Below, in pieces: positions 1 through 7,363 of a DNA stretch of 30,431 nucleotides. This DNA is from Quadrisphaera sp. GTDB lineage: Bacteria; Actinomycetota; Actinomycetes; Actinomycetales; Quadrisphaeraceae. The notes under the pieces are model-generated. The model saw only the letters and a list, made by a program, of their open reading frames with translations. It was not told the origin of the DNA and searched no databases. A program made the position numbers and the translations under genes. The stretch's first letter is position 1; each line of letters begins with the position of its first letter. The stretch spans positions 1 through 30,431 of the forward strand of contig JARIBR010000165.1 in NCBI GenBank assembly GCA_029258695.1. Direction: 5' to 3'.

Positions 1-1272
1 GGGTGGCGCGGGGTGGTCGCCACCGCCAGCTACGAGGCCCGGGTCTTCGGGGTGGGCTCCGCGATGCCGACCGCGATGGCGCGGCGCCGCGCCCCGAACG
101 CCGCCTACCTCTCGGGGAGGTTCGAGGCCTACCGCACCGCGTCCGCCCAGGTCATGGCGCTGGTGGCCGATCTGTCCGACGTCGTCGAGCCGCTGAGCCT
201 CGACGAGGCCTACGTCGACCTCGCCGCCGCTCCGCGGATGGCCGGTCTGACCGACGGCGCCGCGGTGACCACGGCCACGGCGCTCGCCGCGCAGTTCCGG
301 GCCCGCGTGCTCCGGGCTACCGGGCTCATGGTGTCCGTGGGCCTCGGCACCTCGAAGCTGATCGCGAAGATCGCCTCCGACCTCGACAAGCCCGACGGGC
401 TGCGCGTGGTGGCGCCCGGCACCGAGGCGGGCCTCCTCGCGCCCATGCCCGTGCGGCGCCTGCCGGGGGTGGGGCCCGTGACCGAGGAGCGGCTGGTGCG
501 CCACGGCTACACCACCGTCGGCGCCGTCGCCGCGGCCGAGCTGGTGGAGGTGGTCAGCCTCGTCGGGCAGGCGCACGGCACGGCGCTGCACGCGCACGCC
601 CGGGGACTCGACCCGCGCGCCGTGGTGGCCCACCGGGAGTCCAAGTCGGTGTCCGCGGAGGAGACCTTCCCCGTCGACCTCACCGACCGCTCGCTGCTGG
701 GCGACCAGGTGGCCCGGCTGGCCCGCCGCGTCGCCGATCGCCTGCAGCGCGACGGGCTGAGCGGGCGCACGGTGACGCTGAAGGCGCGCCGGCACGACTT
801 CTCGACGCTCTCGCGCTCGTCCACCACGGCGCACCCCGTCGACGACGGGGGCACCATCGGCGCCGCGGCGGCCGCCCTGCTCGCGGGCGTCGACGTGAGC
901 GACGGGATCCGCCTGCTCGGCGTGGGGGTCAGCGCGCTGAGCGACTACGCCCAGCAGGACCTCCTCGCGGCGCTGGAGGAGGCGCAGGACCCGCACGCTC
1001 CTGCGCCGGAGCCCATGGCCGACGAGGACGTCTCCGCGGCGTCGCCCGCTCCCTACGGGCCGCTGCCCCCGTCGCAGGTGTGGCGCCCCGGGGCGGACGT
1101 CGTCCACGCCGACCTCGGGCCGGGCTGGGTCCAGGGATCGGGCGCCGGCTGGGTCACGGTGCGCTTCGAGGGCCCGCACACCACCATCGGGCCGGTCCGG
1201 TCCTTCCGCGTCGACGACGCACGCCTCGCTCCGGCCGACCCGCCGACGTGGGAGCCGGCTCGCGACGGATGA
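1..1272 (+). CDS. dinB: DNA polymerase IV (DinB, Y-family), 5' end missing
   Basis: This is a translesion DNA polymerase that copies damaged templates with low fidelity. The reading frame is open from base 1 (GWRGVVATASYEAR...), so the start and the first catalytic Asp lie outside the window. The visible part holds the RGVVATASYEAR block, the catalytic SLDEAYVDL motif, the GLGTSKLIAKIASD region, the helix-hairpin-helix LPGVGPVTEERL and the little-finger domain starting around KSVSAEETF. After the little finger there is an extra C-terminal part of about 60 residues with WRPGADVVH, GWVQGSGAGWVTVRFE and DDARLAP. In my recollection this tail is common in actinobacterial DinB proteins and is absent from E. 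coli Pol IV. The stop is TGA at 1270-1272. Identity is secure; only the length is unknown. Confidence 0.95.
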   Translation, partial: GWRGVVATASYEARVFGVGSAMPTAMARRRAPNAAYLSGRFEAYRTASAQVMALVADLSDVVEPLSLDEAYVDLAAAPRMAGLTDGAAVTTATALAAQFRARVLRATGLMVSVGLGTSKLIAKIASDLDKPDGLRVVAPGTEAGLLAPMPVRRLPGVGPVTEERLVRHGYTTVGAVAAAELVEVVSLVGQAHGTALHAHARGLDPRAVVAHRESKSVSAEETFPVDLTDRSLLGDQVARLARRVADRLQRDGLSGRTVTLKARRHDFSTLSRSSTTAHPVDDGGTIGAAAAALLAGVDVSDGIRLLGVGVSALSDYAQQDLLAALEEAQDPHAPAPEPMADEDVSAASPAPYGPLPPSQVWRPGADVVHADLGPGWVQGSGAGWVTVRFEGPHTTIGPVRSFRVDDARLAPADPPTWEPARDG

Positions 1273-1295
1273 CGCCGACGCCACGACGGCTTCTG

Positions 1296-1321
1296 TGGTT
1301 CACTGGTCCACCGACGAACCA
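1296..1321. promoter_or_regulatory. Inverted repeat upstream of the GntR gene, candidate auto-operator
   Basis: TGGTTC at 1296-1301 and GAACCA at 1316-1321 form a perfect 6-bp inverted repeat separated by 14 bases, ending 11 bases before the chosen GntR start. YtrA-type GntR regulators are known to repress their own ABC-transporter operons through palindromes just upstream. The assignment rests only on position and symmetry. Confidence 0.35.
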
Positions 1322-1332
1322 TGGAGGATGTG

Positions 1333-1758
1333 ATGACGGTGGACGGGCTGCTCGACGGACCGGGCCCGCTGTACGCGCGGATCGCCGACCAGGTGCGCGA
1401 CGACGTCCTGCGCGGCCGTCTGCGGGAGGGTGACCGCCTGACGTCCACCACCCAGTACGCCGTCCAGCTGGGCATCAACCCGGCGACCGCCGCCCGGGCG
1501 CTCGGCGATCTCGTGGGCGAGGGCACCGCGGAGAAGCGCCGCGGCATCGGGGTGTTCGTGCGCGAGGGCGCTCGCGAGCGCCTGCGCCACCAGCGTGCGG
1601 CGCGGTACCTGGACGACGTGCTGGACCCCGCGCTCGCCGAGGCGGACCTGCTCGGCATCGACGGTGACGTGGTGCTGGACCGGGTCCGCCGCCACGTCGA
1701 GGCCCGGACGGCCTCGCCGGCTGCGGGGACGGCCGTGGAGAGCGGGGTGTCGCGATGA
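1333..1758 (+). CDS. GntR-family transcriptional regulator, YtrA subfamily
   Basis: A short (141 aa) GntR protein with an N-terminal winged helix-turn-helix (GPLYARIADQVRDDVLRG, then INPATAARALGDLVGEG at about residues 50-70) and only a short helical tail. This is typical of the YtrA subfamily, which lacks a large effector-binding domain. An upstream in-frame ATG exists at 1321. The start at 1333 is preferred because GGAGG at 1323-1327 lies 5 bases before it. The gene overlaps the ABC ATPase by 4 bases (ATGA), so the three genes to 3475 form one operon. Members of this subfamily usually repress a neighbouring ABC exporter and respond to antibiotics or envelope stress. The inducer here is unknown. 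Confidence 0.85.
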   Translation: MTVDGLLDGPGPLYARIADQVRDDVLRGRLREGDRLTSTTQYAVQLGINPATAARALGDLVGEGTAEKRRGIGVFVREGARERLRHQRAARYLDDVLDPALAEADLLGIDGDVVLDRVRRHVEARTASPAAGTAVESGVSR

Positions 1759-2675
1759 CCGGTGAGTGCGTCGACGTCGACCTCGCCGGCGTCGGCGTGC
1801 GCTATCGGCGACGAGGCGCCCCGGCCCTCGACGGCGCGGACCTGGCGTGGTCGCCCGGCACCGTCCACGGGCTGCTCGGCCCCAACGGCTCCGGCAAGTC
1901 GACGCTGCTCGCGGTCGCGGCCGGCTTTCGTCGCCCGACGAGCGGAGTCGTGCGCGTCGGCGGTGTGGACCCCTTCGAGGACGCCGACACCATGGCGCGC
2001 ACCTGCCTGGTCCGGGAGGGCGGCGACGTGGTGACGGGCGAGCGCGTCGGCGACGTGCTGCGCACCGCCGCCTCGCTCCGGCCGAGCTTCACCCCTGCTG
2101 TGGCAGCCCACCTGGTGGAGGTGCTCGCTCTGCCGCTGCGCTCCTTCGTCGACCGGCTGTCCCGGGGGCAGCGGTCCGCGCTGGGGATCGTCCTCGGCCT
2201 GGCCGCCCGTGCGCCCCTGACGCTGCTGGACGAGGTGACGCTCGGCCTGGACGCCGCGTCCCGTGCGGCCTTCGCCGCCGAGCTGGCCCGCGAGCAGGCC
2301 GAGCACCCGCGCACCGTGGTCATCGCGACGCACCTCGTCGACGAGGTGGCGCCGCTGCTGGACCGCGTCACCGTCCTGGCTGCGGGGTCGGTGGTCCTCC
2401 ACGAGGACGTCGAGACGGCGTGCTCCCGGGTGCTGGCCGTCAGCGGCGCCGCGCCGGCGGTGGAGGGGTTCGCGGTGGGACGCCAGGTCGTCGCCGAGCG
2501 ACGCCTGGGGGGCACCGCCGAGGTGGTGGTGCTCGACCCCGACGGCCAGGCCCGCCCGGCCGCGGCGCTGGCCGGCCTGGACGCCGCCTCGCCGTCGCTG
2601 CAGGACGCTCTGGTGCACCTGACCTCTCGCTCGCCCGCTCCGGCGTCGCTGGCGGGCGCGAGAGCCGGGCGATGA
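1755..2675 (+). CDS. ABC transporter ATP-binding protein
   Basis: A 306-aa ABC ATPase, the energy-coupling subunit of a probable exporter. Walker A GPNGSGKST is at residues 42-50, the signature LSRGQ at about 135-139, Walker B LTLLDEV at about 155-161 (Val replaces the usual Pro after DE), the D-loop GLDA at 164-167, and the H-loop His at 193 (ATHLVDE). About 80 residues follow the ATPase core, as in YtrB/CcmA-like ATPases. It starts by ATGA overlap with the GntR gene and ends by ATGA overlap with the permease gene, which implies translational coupling and a regulator-ATPase-permease operon. The transported substrate cannot be read from the sequence; drug or peptide export, or an envelope function, are both possible. 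Confidence 0.9.
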   Translation: MTGECVDVDLAGVGVRYRRRGAPALDGADLAWSPGTVHGLLGPNGSGKSTLLAVAAGFRRPTSGVVRVGGVDPFEDADTMARTCLVREGGDVVTGERVGDVLRTAASLRPSFTPAVAAHLVEVLALPLRSFVDRLSRGQRSALGIVLGLAARAPLTLLDEVTLGLDAASRAAFAAELAREQAEHPRTVVIATHLVDEVAPLLDRVTVLAAGSVVLHEDVETACSRVLAVSGAAPAVEGFAVGRQVVAERRLGGTAEVVVLDPDGQARPAAALAGLDAASPSLQDALVHLTSRSPAPASLAGARAGR

Positions 2676-3475
2676 GCGTCGCGGTGGTCGGGGCTCCTCG
2701 CTCGGGGTGGCGCTCGGTGCGGGCGGCGACGTCGCTCCTGCTGTGGCAGGCCGCACCGTGGGTGCTGGTCGTCCTCGTGGCGACGAGCCTGGTCTTCGCC
2801 GGCTCCGCTGCGTGGGGGACGTGGCGGGGTGCTCCGCCCGGCAGCTTCCTCATCGTCCAGGGTGATCAGGGCACTGCAGCCATCGTGTCGGGTCTCGTCG
2901 GGCTGGCTGCGCTGCTCAGCTGGGTCCGCACCGTCCGCACCGTCGTCCCTGTCCTGGTGGCGGGCGGGGTCACCCGGCGCGCGGCGACGGGCGCTCTGCT
3001 GATCGCCGTGGGGATCCTCGCCGCGGCCACCACGGCGATGCTCACGCTGGTGGCCGCCGCCGGTGCGGCGCTGCAGCACGGGGTCGCCGCGGTCGCGCCA
3101 GGTCGGTACGACGTGGTGGCCGATGCCTCGACGTACGCGTCGTCGGTGACGTTCACCGTCGACGCACCGGAGGTGTACTTCAACCCTGCCCAGGTTCTCC
3201 CGTGGTTCGTGGTGGCCGCGCTGGGCGGGGTGCTGCTCGGTGCTGCCCGGTATCGGTGGCGCGGCCTCGGGGTGCTGGGGGTGCTGGTCGCCGCGGGCGT
3301 CGTGTGGTCGGCCTACCTCGGCGTGGCGGCGACGCTCCCCCCCGACGCCGCCAGGCTGTTCGCCGTGACCGGCTCGCCTCGCGGACCGTTCGTGTACCTC
3401 GGGATCTGCGTGGGGCTGGCCGCGGCGGTATGGCTGGTGCTGCGCCGCGTGCCGCTGCGCCCACCGGCGCGCTGA
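2672..3475 (+). CDS. ABC transporter permease-like membrane protein
   Basis: A 267-aa hydrophobic protein translationally coupled to the ATPase (ATG at 2672 inside ATGA). Five or six membrane segments are visible: about residues 22-50 (TSLLLWQAAPWVLVVLVATS), 66-85, 92-100, 107-132, 178-195 and 197-220, with a last one near 240-257. A polar stretch of about 40 residues (GRYDVVADASTYASSVTF...) between the middle segments is probably extracytoplasmic. I see no strong family motif, so the call as the membrane half of the ABC exporter rests on topology and operon position. It is the last gene of the operon and faces a convergent gene across a repeat-rich gap. Confidence 0.7.
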   Translation: MSVAVVGAPRSGWRSVRAATSLLLWQAAPWVLVVLVATSLVFAGSAAWGTWRGAPPGSFLIVQGDQGTAAIVSGLVGLAALLSWVRTVRTVVPVLVAGGVTRRAATGALLIAVGILAAATTAMLTLVAAAGAALQHGVAAVAPGRYDVVADASTYASSVTFTVDAPEVYFNPAQVLPWFVVAALGGVLLGAARYRWRGLGVLGVLVAAGVVWSAYLGVAATLPPDAARLFAVTGSPRGPFVYLGICVGLAAAVWLVLRRVPLRPPAR

Positions 3476-3512
3476 GCTTCACGGTGACGCTGACCCCCGC
3501 CCCGTCCCTGAT

Positions 3513-3617
3513 CGACCGGGGACGTCCTCCCGCGTGAAGCACCCTCAGCAACGCGGTGGAGGGTCCCCGGTCGGTCGTGGAGGGTCTGGGGGGCGCGGTG
3601 CAGGGTCCCCGGTCGGT
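3513..3617. repeat. Imperfect hairpin plus direct repeat built on GTCCCCGGT
   Basis: CGACCGGGGAC (3513-3523) pairs with its complement at 3563-3573. The stem continues with CCTCC/GGAGG and CGCGT/ACGCG after short bulges, giving an imperfect stem of about 21 bp. It lies about 40 bases after the permease stop, so it can serve as a terminator. The right arm (3552-3575, 24 bases) is repeated with one mismatch at 3594-3617, and a decayed partial copy lies between them. The same core recurs in the large palindrome at 3870-3940. Confidence 0.75.
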
Positions 3618-3786
3618 GACAGGTGGCACGAGCAGCTGCAGGGCCGGGCTGGCGAGGGTCAACCGCTACGCCGTGTGCGCCTCGGGGTCGTTGCGGTGAA
3701 GGCAGCGGTGGCGGATCGACGAGGTGTCTCCAGGTGCCGGCCGAGCGGGGAGCTGGCGTGCGCGACACGCCGGCTCGCGTCACACG

Positions 3787-3861
3787 GGCTCCCCGCTCGA
3801 CGGGTGGGCGACGCGCAGGCTCCCCGCTCGACGGGCTGGCAGCGCACCGGCTCCCCGCTCG
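3787..3861. repeat. 31-bp tandem repeat, about 2.4 copies
   Basis: GGCTCCCCGCTCGACGGG begins at 3787 and again at 3818. A shortened copy (GGCTCCCCGCTCG) begins at 3849, so the period is exactly 31 bases. The second halves of the units diverge. The unit's complement (CGAGCGGGGA) resembles the GACCGGGGAC core of the neighbouring palindromes, which suggests a shared origin. The surrounding 3618-3786 stretch has no recognisable gene. Confidence 0.75.
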
Positions 3862-3869
3862 CCCCGACC

Positions 3870-3940
3870 TCGCTCGACCGGGGACGCGCCACCGCGTGGA
3901 GCGGGCCCCGGCACGCGGTGGCGCGTCCCCGGTCGAGCGA
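3870..3940. repeat. Long perfect palindrome, 29-bp arms and 13-base loop
   Basis: Bases 3870-3898 are the exact reverse complement of 3912-3940, with a loop at 3899-3911 (GAGCGGGCCCCGG). The arms contain ACCGGGGAC/GTCCCCGGT and CACCGCGTG/CACGCGGTG. It sits 78 bases beyond the stop of the leftward DHA2 permease gene and between two convergent genes. It could act as a bidirectional terminator or be a REP-like mobile palindrome. No T-tract follows on either strand. Confidence 0.85.
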
Positions 3941-4017
3941 TGGGGGCATGCTGGAGGCGAGGACGCGCGGGGGCGGCGCGATGCCGCGCTCCACCGTGGC
4001 GCCCAGCGGCGGCGCGC

Positions 4018-5589
4018 TCAGTCGTTCGTCGTCCGCAGCGCCCGCTCCTGGATGAACAGCACGAGCACCAGGGCGACCAGGGCGGCCGGGGCGGAGACCA
4101 GGAAGAGGTCCGCCACGCCGTCGCCGTACGCGGCCTGGACGACCTCGGCGACCGGCGCCGGCAGCGCGGAGAGGTCCGGGATGCCGCCCCCGGCGAGGCC
4201 GGCGCCCGCGGAAGGGCTCACCCCCAGGGTCGCGAGACCGCTCGTCACGTACCCGGTGACCTGGTGGCCGAGGAGCGCGCCCAGCGCCGAGACCCCGATC
4301 GCCCCACCGAGGGTGCGGGTGAAGGCGATGAAGGAGCTGGCCGTGCCGAGGTCGGTGGTGGCGACGATGTTCTGCACCGCGAGCACGAGGTTCTGCAGCA
4401 TCATCCCCACGCCCGCCCCGATGACGGCCATGTAGACGCCCACGAGCCAGTAGGCGGTGTCGTACCCGATGGTGGCCATGGCGGCGGACCCCGCCGTGAG
4501 CATCACCGAGCCGAGGACGAGCCAGCGCTTCCACCGGCCCGTGCGCGTGATGAGCTTGCCGCTGAAGGTCGAGGAGAGCGCCAGGCCGACGATGAGCGGC
4601 AGGGTGTAGACGCCCGACATGGTGGGCGTGGCGCCGCGCGCGAGCTGGAAGTACTGGCTGAGGAAGATCGTCGCGCCGAAGAGGGCGACGCCGGTGAACA
4701 GCGAGGCGATCGCGGACAGCACGATGGTGCGCTCGCGGAACAGGCGCAGCGGGATGATCGGCTCGGCGGCCCTGCGCTCCACGAGCACCATCGCGACGAG
4801 CAGGACCACGCTGCCGGGGACCATGAGCGCGGTCTCCCACGAGGCCCACGGGAAGCTCTTGCCCGCCAGCGAGACCCAGACGAGCAGCAGGGACGTGCCG
4901 GCCGCCAGCAGCAGGGCGCCCGCGTAGTCGATGCTGACCTCGCGGCGCACCACCGGCAGGTTCAGCGTGCGCCGGAGCACGAAGAACGCGGCCAGGGCGA
5001 AGGGGACGCCCACGTAGAACGTCGCGTGCCACGAGACGTCCTCGGTGAGGACCCCGCCGATGAGCGGCCCGGAGACCGTGGCGAGGGCGAACGTGGCGCC
5101 GATGTAGCCGGCGTAGCGGCCGCGCTCGCGCGGCGGGATCATCGCGGCGATGATCACCTGGGCCAGCGCGGTGAGCCCGCCCGCGCCGAGGCCCTGGAAC
5201 ACGCGGCAGACGATGAGCATCTCGACGTTGACGGAGAATCCCGCCACCGCCGAGGCCACCGTGAAGAGGATCAGCGACGTCTGGACGAGCGCCTTCTTCG
5301 AGAACAGGTCGGCGAGCTTGCCCCAGATCGGCACGGAGACGGTCGTGGCGAGCAGGGAGGCGGTGATGACCCACGTGTAGCCGGCCTGGTTGCCGCCGAG
5401 CTCGGCGAGGATCACCGGCAGGGCGTTGGAGACCACCGTCGACGACAGGATGGCCACGAACATCCCCAGCAGCAGCCCGGAGAGGACCTTGAGGATCTGG
5501 CGGTGCTCCAGCGGCTGCGCGGGCTCCACCGCGGCGTCGTCGGGCGCGGGGCCGCTGCTGAGGGGCTGGGGACGCGGGGGGGCTGACAT
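4018..5589 (-). CDS. MFS drug-efflux permease, DHA2 (EmrB/QacA, 14-TMS) family
   Basis: A 523-aa proton-driven multidrug exporter of the inner membrane. Features in order: a hydrophilic N-terminus (1-30), TM1 with AILSSTVVSNALP, motif A GKLADLFSKK (about 90-99) between TM2 and TM3, RVFQGLGAGG (about 129-138), and antiporter motif C in TM5 (ATVSGPLIGGVL, about 170-181). Hydrophobic segments continue to near the C-terminus, consistent with 14 helices. The start at 5589 gives the family's usual N-terminus; an open frame runs further upstream but is low-complexity and shows no homology. An AGG 6 bases upstream may be the ribosome site. No adjacent TetR/MarR regulator is present, so the substrate is unknown. 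Confidence 0.9.
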   Translation of the reverse strand: MSAPPRPQPLSSGPAPDDAAVEPAQPLEHRQILKVLSGLLLGMFVAILSSTVVSNALPVILAELGGNQAGYTWVITASLLATTVSVPIWGKLADLFSKKALVQTSLILFTVASAVAGFSVNVEMLIVCRVFQGLGAGGLTALAQVIIAAMIPPRERGRYAGYIGATFALATVSGPLIGGVLTEDVSWHATFYVGVPFALAAFFVLRRTLNLPVVRREVSIDYAGALLLAAGTSLLLVWVSLAGKSFPWASWETALMVPGSVVLLVAMVLVERRAAEPIIPLRLFRERTIVLSAIASLFTGVALFGATIFLSQYFQLARGATPTMSGVYTLPLIVGLALSSTFSGKLITRTGRWKRWLVLGSVMLTAGSAAMATIGYDTAYWLVGVYMAVIGAGVGMMLQNLVLAVQNIVATTDLGTASSFIAFTRTLGGAIGVSALGALLGHQVTGYVTSGLATLGVSPSAGAGLAGGGIPDLSALPAPVAEVVQAAYGDGVADLFLVSAPAALVALVLVLFIQERALRTTND

Positions 5590-5701
5590 GCCGACCTGTT
5601 CTGGGAGGAGCCGTACGGCGACGTGATGCCGCACCCGTCTCCTCGTCGAGACCGTGGACGTCGCGATGCTACGTGGTCCACGGCCATCCGGCCCGGTCTC
5701 G

Positions 5702-5737
5702 GCGTCTGCACCGGTGTCTGCGTCTGCACCGGCGTCG
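5702..5737. repeat. 18-bp tandem repeat, two copies
   Basis: GCGTCTGCACCGGTGTCT (5702-5719) is followed directly by GCGTCTGCACCGGCGTCG (5720-5737), with two differences. It lies in the 224-base gap between the DHA2 permease start and the S49 peptidase stop, inside the region that should carry the permease promoter. No function is evident. Confidence 0.6.
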
Positions 5738-5770
5738 GCGCGGGCCGTGCGCGGGCCGACCGTGGGCGGG

Positions 5771-5805
5771 CCGACGACCCGGCGCAGGGCGCGCCGGGTC
5801 GTCGG
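5771..5805 (-). terminator. Hairpin terminator after the S49 peptidase gene
   Basis: CCGACGACCCGGCGC (5771-5785) and GCGCCGGGTCGTCGG (5791-5805) form a perfect 15-bp stem with a 5-base loop, 8 bases after the peptidase stop on the minus strand. There is no U-tract, as is usual for hairpin terminators in GC-rich actinobacteria. Confidence 0.75.
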
Positions 5806-5813
5806 GCTCATCC

Positions 5814-7058
5814 CTACGGGCAGATCGCCGAGAGGTCGCCCTGGTAGACGAGCGCGATGGTCGCCCCCGAGCACACCACCGAGGTGCGCGCCGCGGCCTC
5901 GACCTGCGCCGGGTCCGCGCCCTGCTGGGCGCCGCGCCCGGCGACGCGGTCCGCGGAGGCCGCCAGCAGCTGGTCGAGCAGGCCGGCCCCGACGATGCGC
6001 TCGACCGCGGTGTCCTCCGGGTCGAGCCCGTTGAGCGTCGCCGCCTCGCGGTAGGCCTCGTCCTGGCCGAGGACCTGGTCGATCAGCCCGTTCTGCACCG
6101 CCGTGTCGCCGTCGTAGAGGTAGGCGCCGATGTCATCGCGGATGGTCTGCTCGGGGATGTCGCGGGCGCTCGAGACGGTGCCCACGAAGGCTGCGTACTC
6201 GTTCTCCAGCCCGGCGAGCCAGACCGCGCGCTCCTCCTCGGTCATGTCCCGGTAGGGGTTGCCGAAGTCCTTGCCCTTTCCCTGGCTGAGGTACTCCGAG
6301 GTGATGCCGCCCTCGGTCTCGACGCCGGGGGCGAGCAGCGAGCCCGGGATGCCGGTGACGTCGCGGTAGCGCTCGAACGGCCCGGAGACGACCCCGATGC
6401 TCCCGACGAGCGAGCCGTGGTCGGCGATGATCTCGTCGGCGCCGGCCATGGCGTACATCCCGCCCGACGCCGAGAGCCCCCGCACGAACGCCACGACCCG
6501 GTGGTCGGTGCGCTCGCGGTAGCGGTCGACGGCGTCGGCGATGGCGCGCGAGCCGTAGATGGTGCCGCCCGGGGTGTTCATCTCCAGGACGATGCCGGCG
6601 TAGTCGTCGGCGTCCAGGGCGTCGATGGTCTCCGCGACGTCGTAGCCGTAGGTCGCGCCGCCCAGCGGGGCGCCGTCGGAGGAGCTGCCGAGGATGGTGC
6701 CGGTGACCGGGATGGCCAGCAGGCTCGAGCCGGCGCCCTCGGGGCCCCAGGCCGGCTCGGTGGTCAGCGGCGCCCTGGCGCTCGAGCCGTCGCCGCCGGC
6801 GAGCCCGGCGAGGGCGAGCGTGCCGAGGACCAGCCCGATCGTCGTGATGATGCTCAGCGCCGTGAGCACCACGCCCACGCCGAGCGAGGCGCCGAACCCC
6901 GCACCGAACCCCCTCGAGAAGCCGCCCTTCTCGCGGCGCACCGGAGCGGTGGCCGGGGAGGGCTGTGCGGACAGCTGCTGCTGGGGCGGCGCCGCCGGCG
7001 CGGCGGCGTCCCCGCCGTCGGTCGGCCGCGGGGCGTCGTCGGGGTGCTGCGAGACCAT
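5814..7058 (-). CDS. sppA: Signal peptide peptidase SppA-like, S49 family, membrane-anchored
   Basis: A 414-aa serine protease of family S49, which cleaves leftover signal peptides or membrane-protein fragments at the outer face of the membrane. The N-terminal 45 residues are Pro/Gln/Ala-rich and cytoplasmic. A Gly-rich run leads into one membrane helix (about 58-88, GVGVVLTALSIITTIGLVLG). The protease domain has NTPGGTIYGS (161-170) and GLSASGGMYAM with the nucleophile Ser at about 198. The general-base Lys lies in SQGKGKDFG (261 or 263), matching the Ser/Lys dyad of Bacillus SppA. This is the short, single-domain form rather than the 67-kDa E. coli form. The start at 7058 is set by AAGGAG 5 bases upstream. 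The gene is divergent from the helicase gene. Confidence 0.88.
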   Translation of the reverse strand: MVSQHPDDAPRPTDGGDAAAPAAPPQQQLSAQPSPATAPVRREKGGFSRGFGAGFGASLGVGVVLTALSIITTIGLVLGTLALAGLAGGDGSSARAPLTTEPAWGPEGAGSSLLAIPVTGTILGSSSDGAPLGGATYGYDVAETIDALDADDYAGIVLEMNTPGGTIYGSRAIADAVDRYRERTDHRVVAFVRGLSASGGMYAMAGADEIIADHGSLVGSIGVVSGPFERYRDVTGIPGSLLAPGVETEGGITSEYLSQGKGKDFGNPYRDMTEEERAVWLAGLENEYAAFVGTVSSARDIPEQTIRDDIGAYLYDGDTAVQNGLIDQVLGQDEAYREAATLNGLDPEDTAVERIVGAGLLDQLLAASADRVAGRGAQQGADPAQVEAAARTSVVCSGATIALVYQGDLSAICP

Positions 7059-7363
7059 GGGTGCTCCTTCGTGGCGGTTCCGGCCATGGTCGCACCGAGT
7101 GCGCCTCTGCCTGTCCGGCGGCGCGCTGGCGGGGCCGCTGCCCACCGCCGCCGGGTCCATGAGGCATAGTGGTCGCTGCGCGGCAGCGTCCGGCGACCAT
7201 CCACCGTCCGTCTCCTCGGCTCTTCGGCCAGGTTCTCGGTCACGACGGTCCGTCCGGCTGCCCACACCCTTAGCTCGTGCCCCCGAGCCGCGCCGGCCTC
7301 ACACAGCCGCCGGGGAGCCCGCCCACCGCGGACGCGGTGCCCTCCAGCCTCTGAGAGTCCCCT
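7059..7363. other. Divergent intergenic region between sppA and the helicase gene
   Basis: This 305-base gap must hold the promoters of both flanking genes. I find no convincing -35/-10 pair. TGGTCGC (7170-7176) and GCGACCA (7193-7199) form a 7-bp inverted repeat over a smaller hairpin, CGCTGC-GCG-GCAGCG (7174-7188). It could be an operator or an RNA element in a long helicase leader. No small gene is supported. Confidence 0.3.

Noticed and set aside
1053..2756. A 567-codon minus-strand frame
   Set aside because: It is antisense to dinB, the GntR gene and the ABC ATPase, all of which have clear motifs; its own translation is Arg/Ser/Pro-rich and has no family.
3787..3861. Possible CRISPR array
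   Set aside because: Repeats are spaced by only 13 non-identical bases, units are contiguous at 31 bases and decay, and no cas gene is near. It is an ordinary tandem repeat.
5590..5874. N-terminal extension of the DHA2 permease by up to 95 residues
   Set aside because: The extension covers a tandem repeat and the terminator of the neighbouring gene, and is low complexity; the start at 5589 gives the usual family N-terminus.
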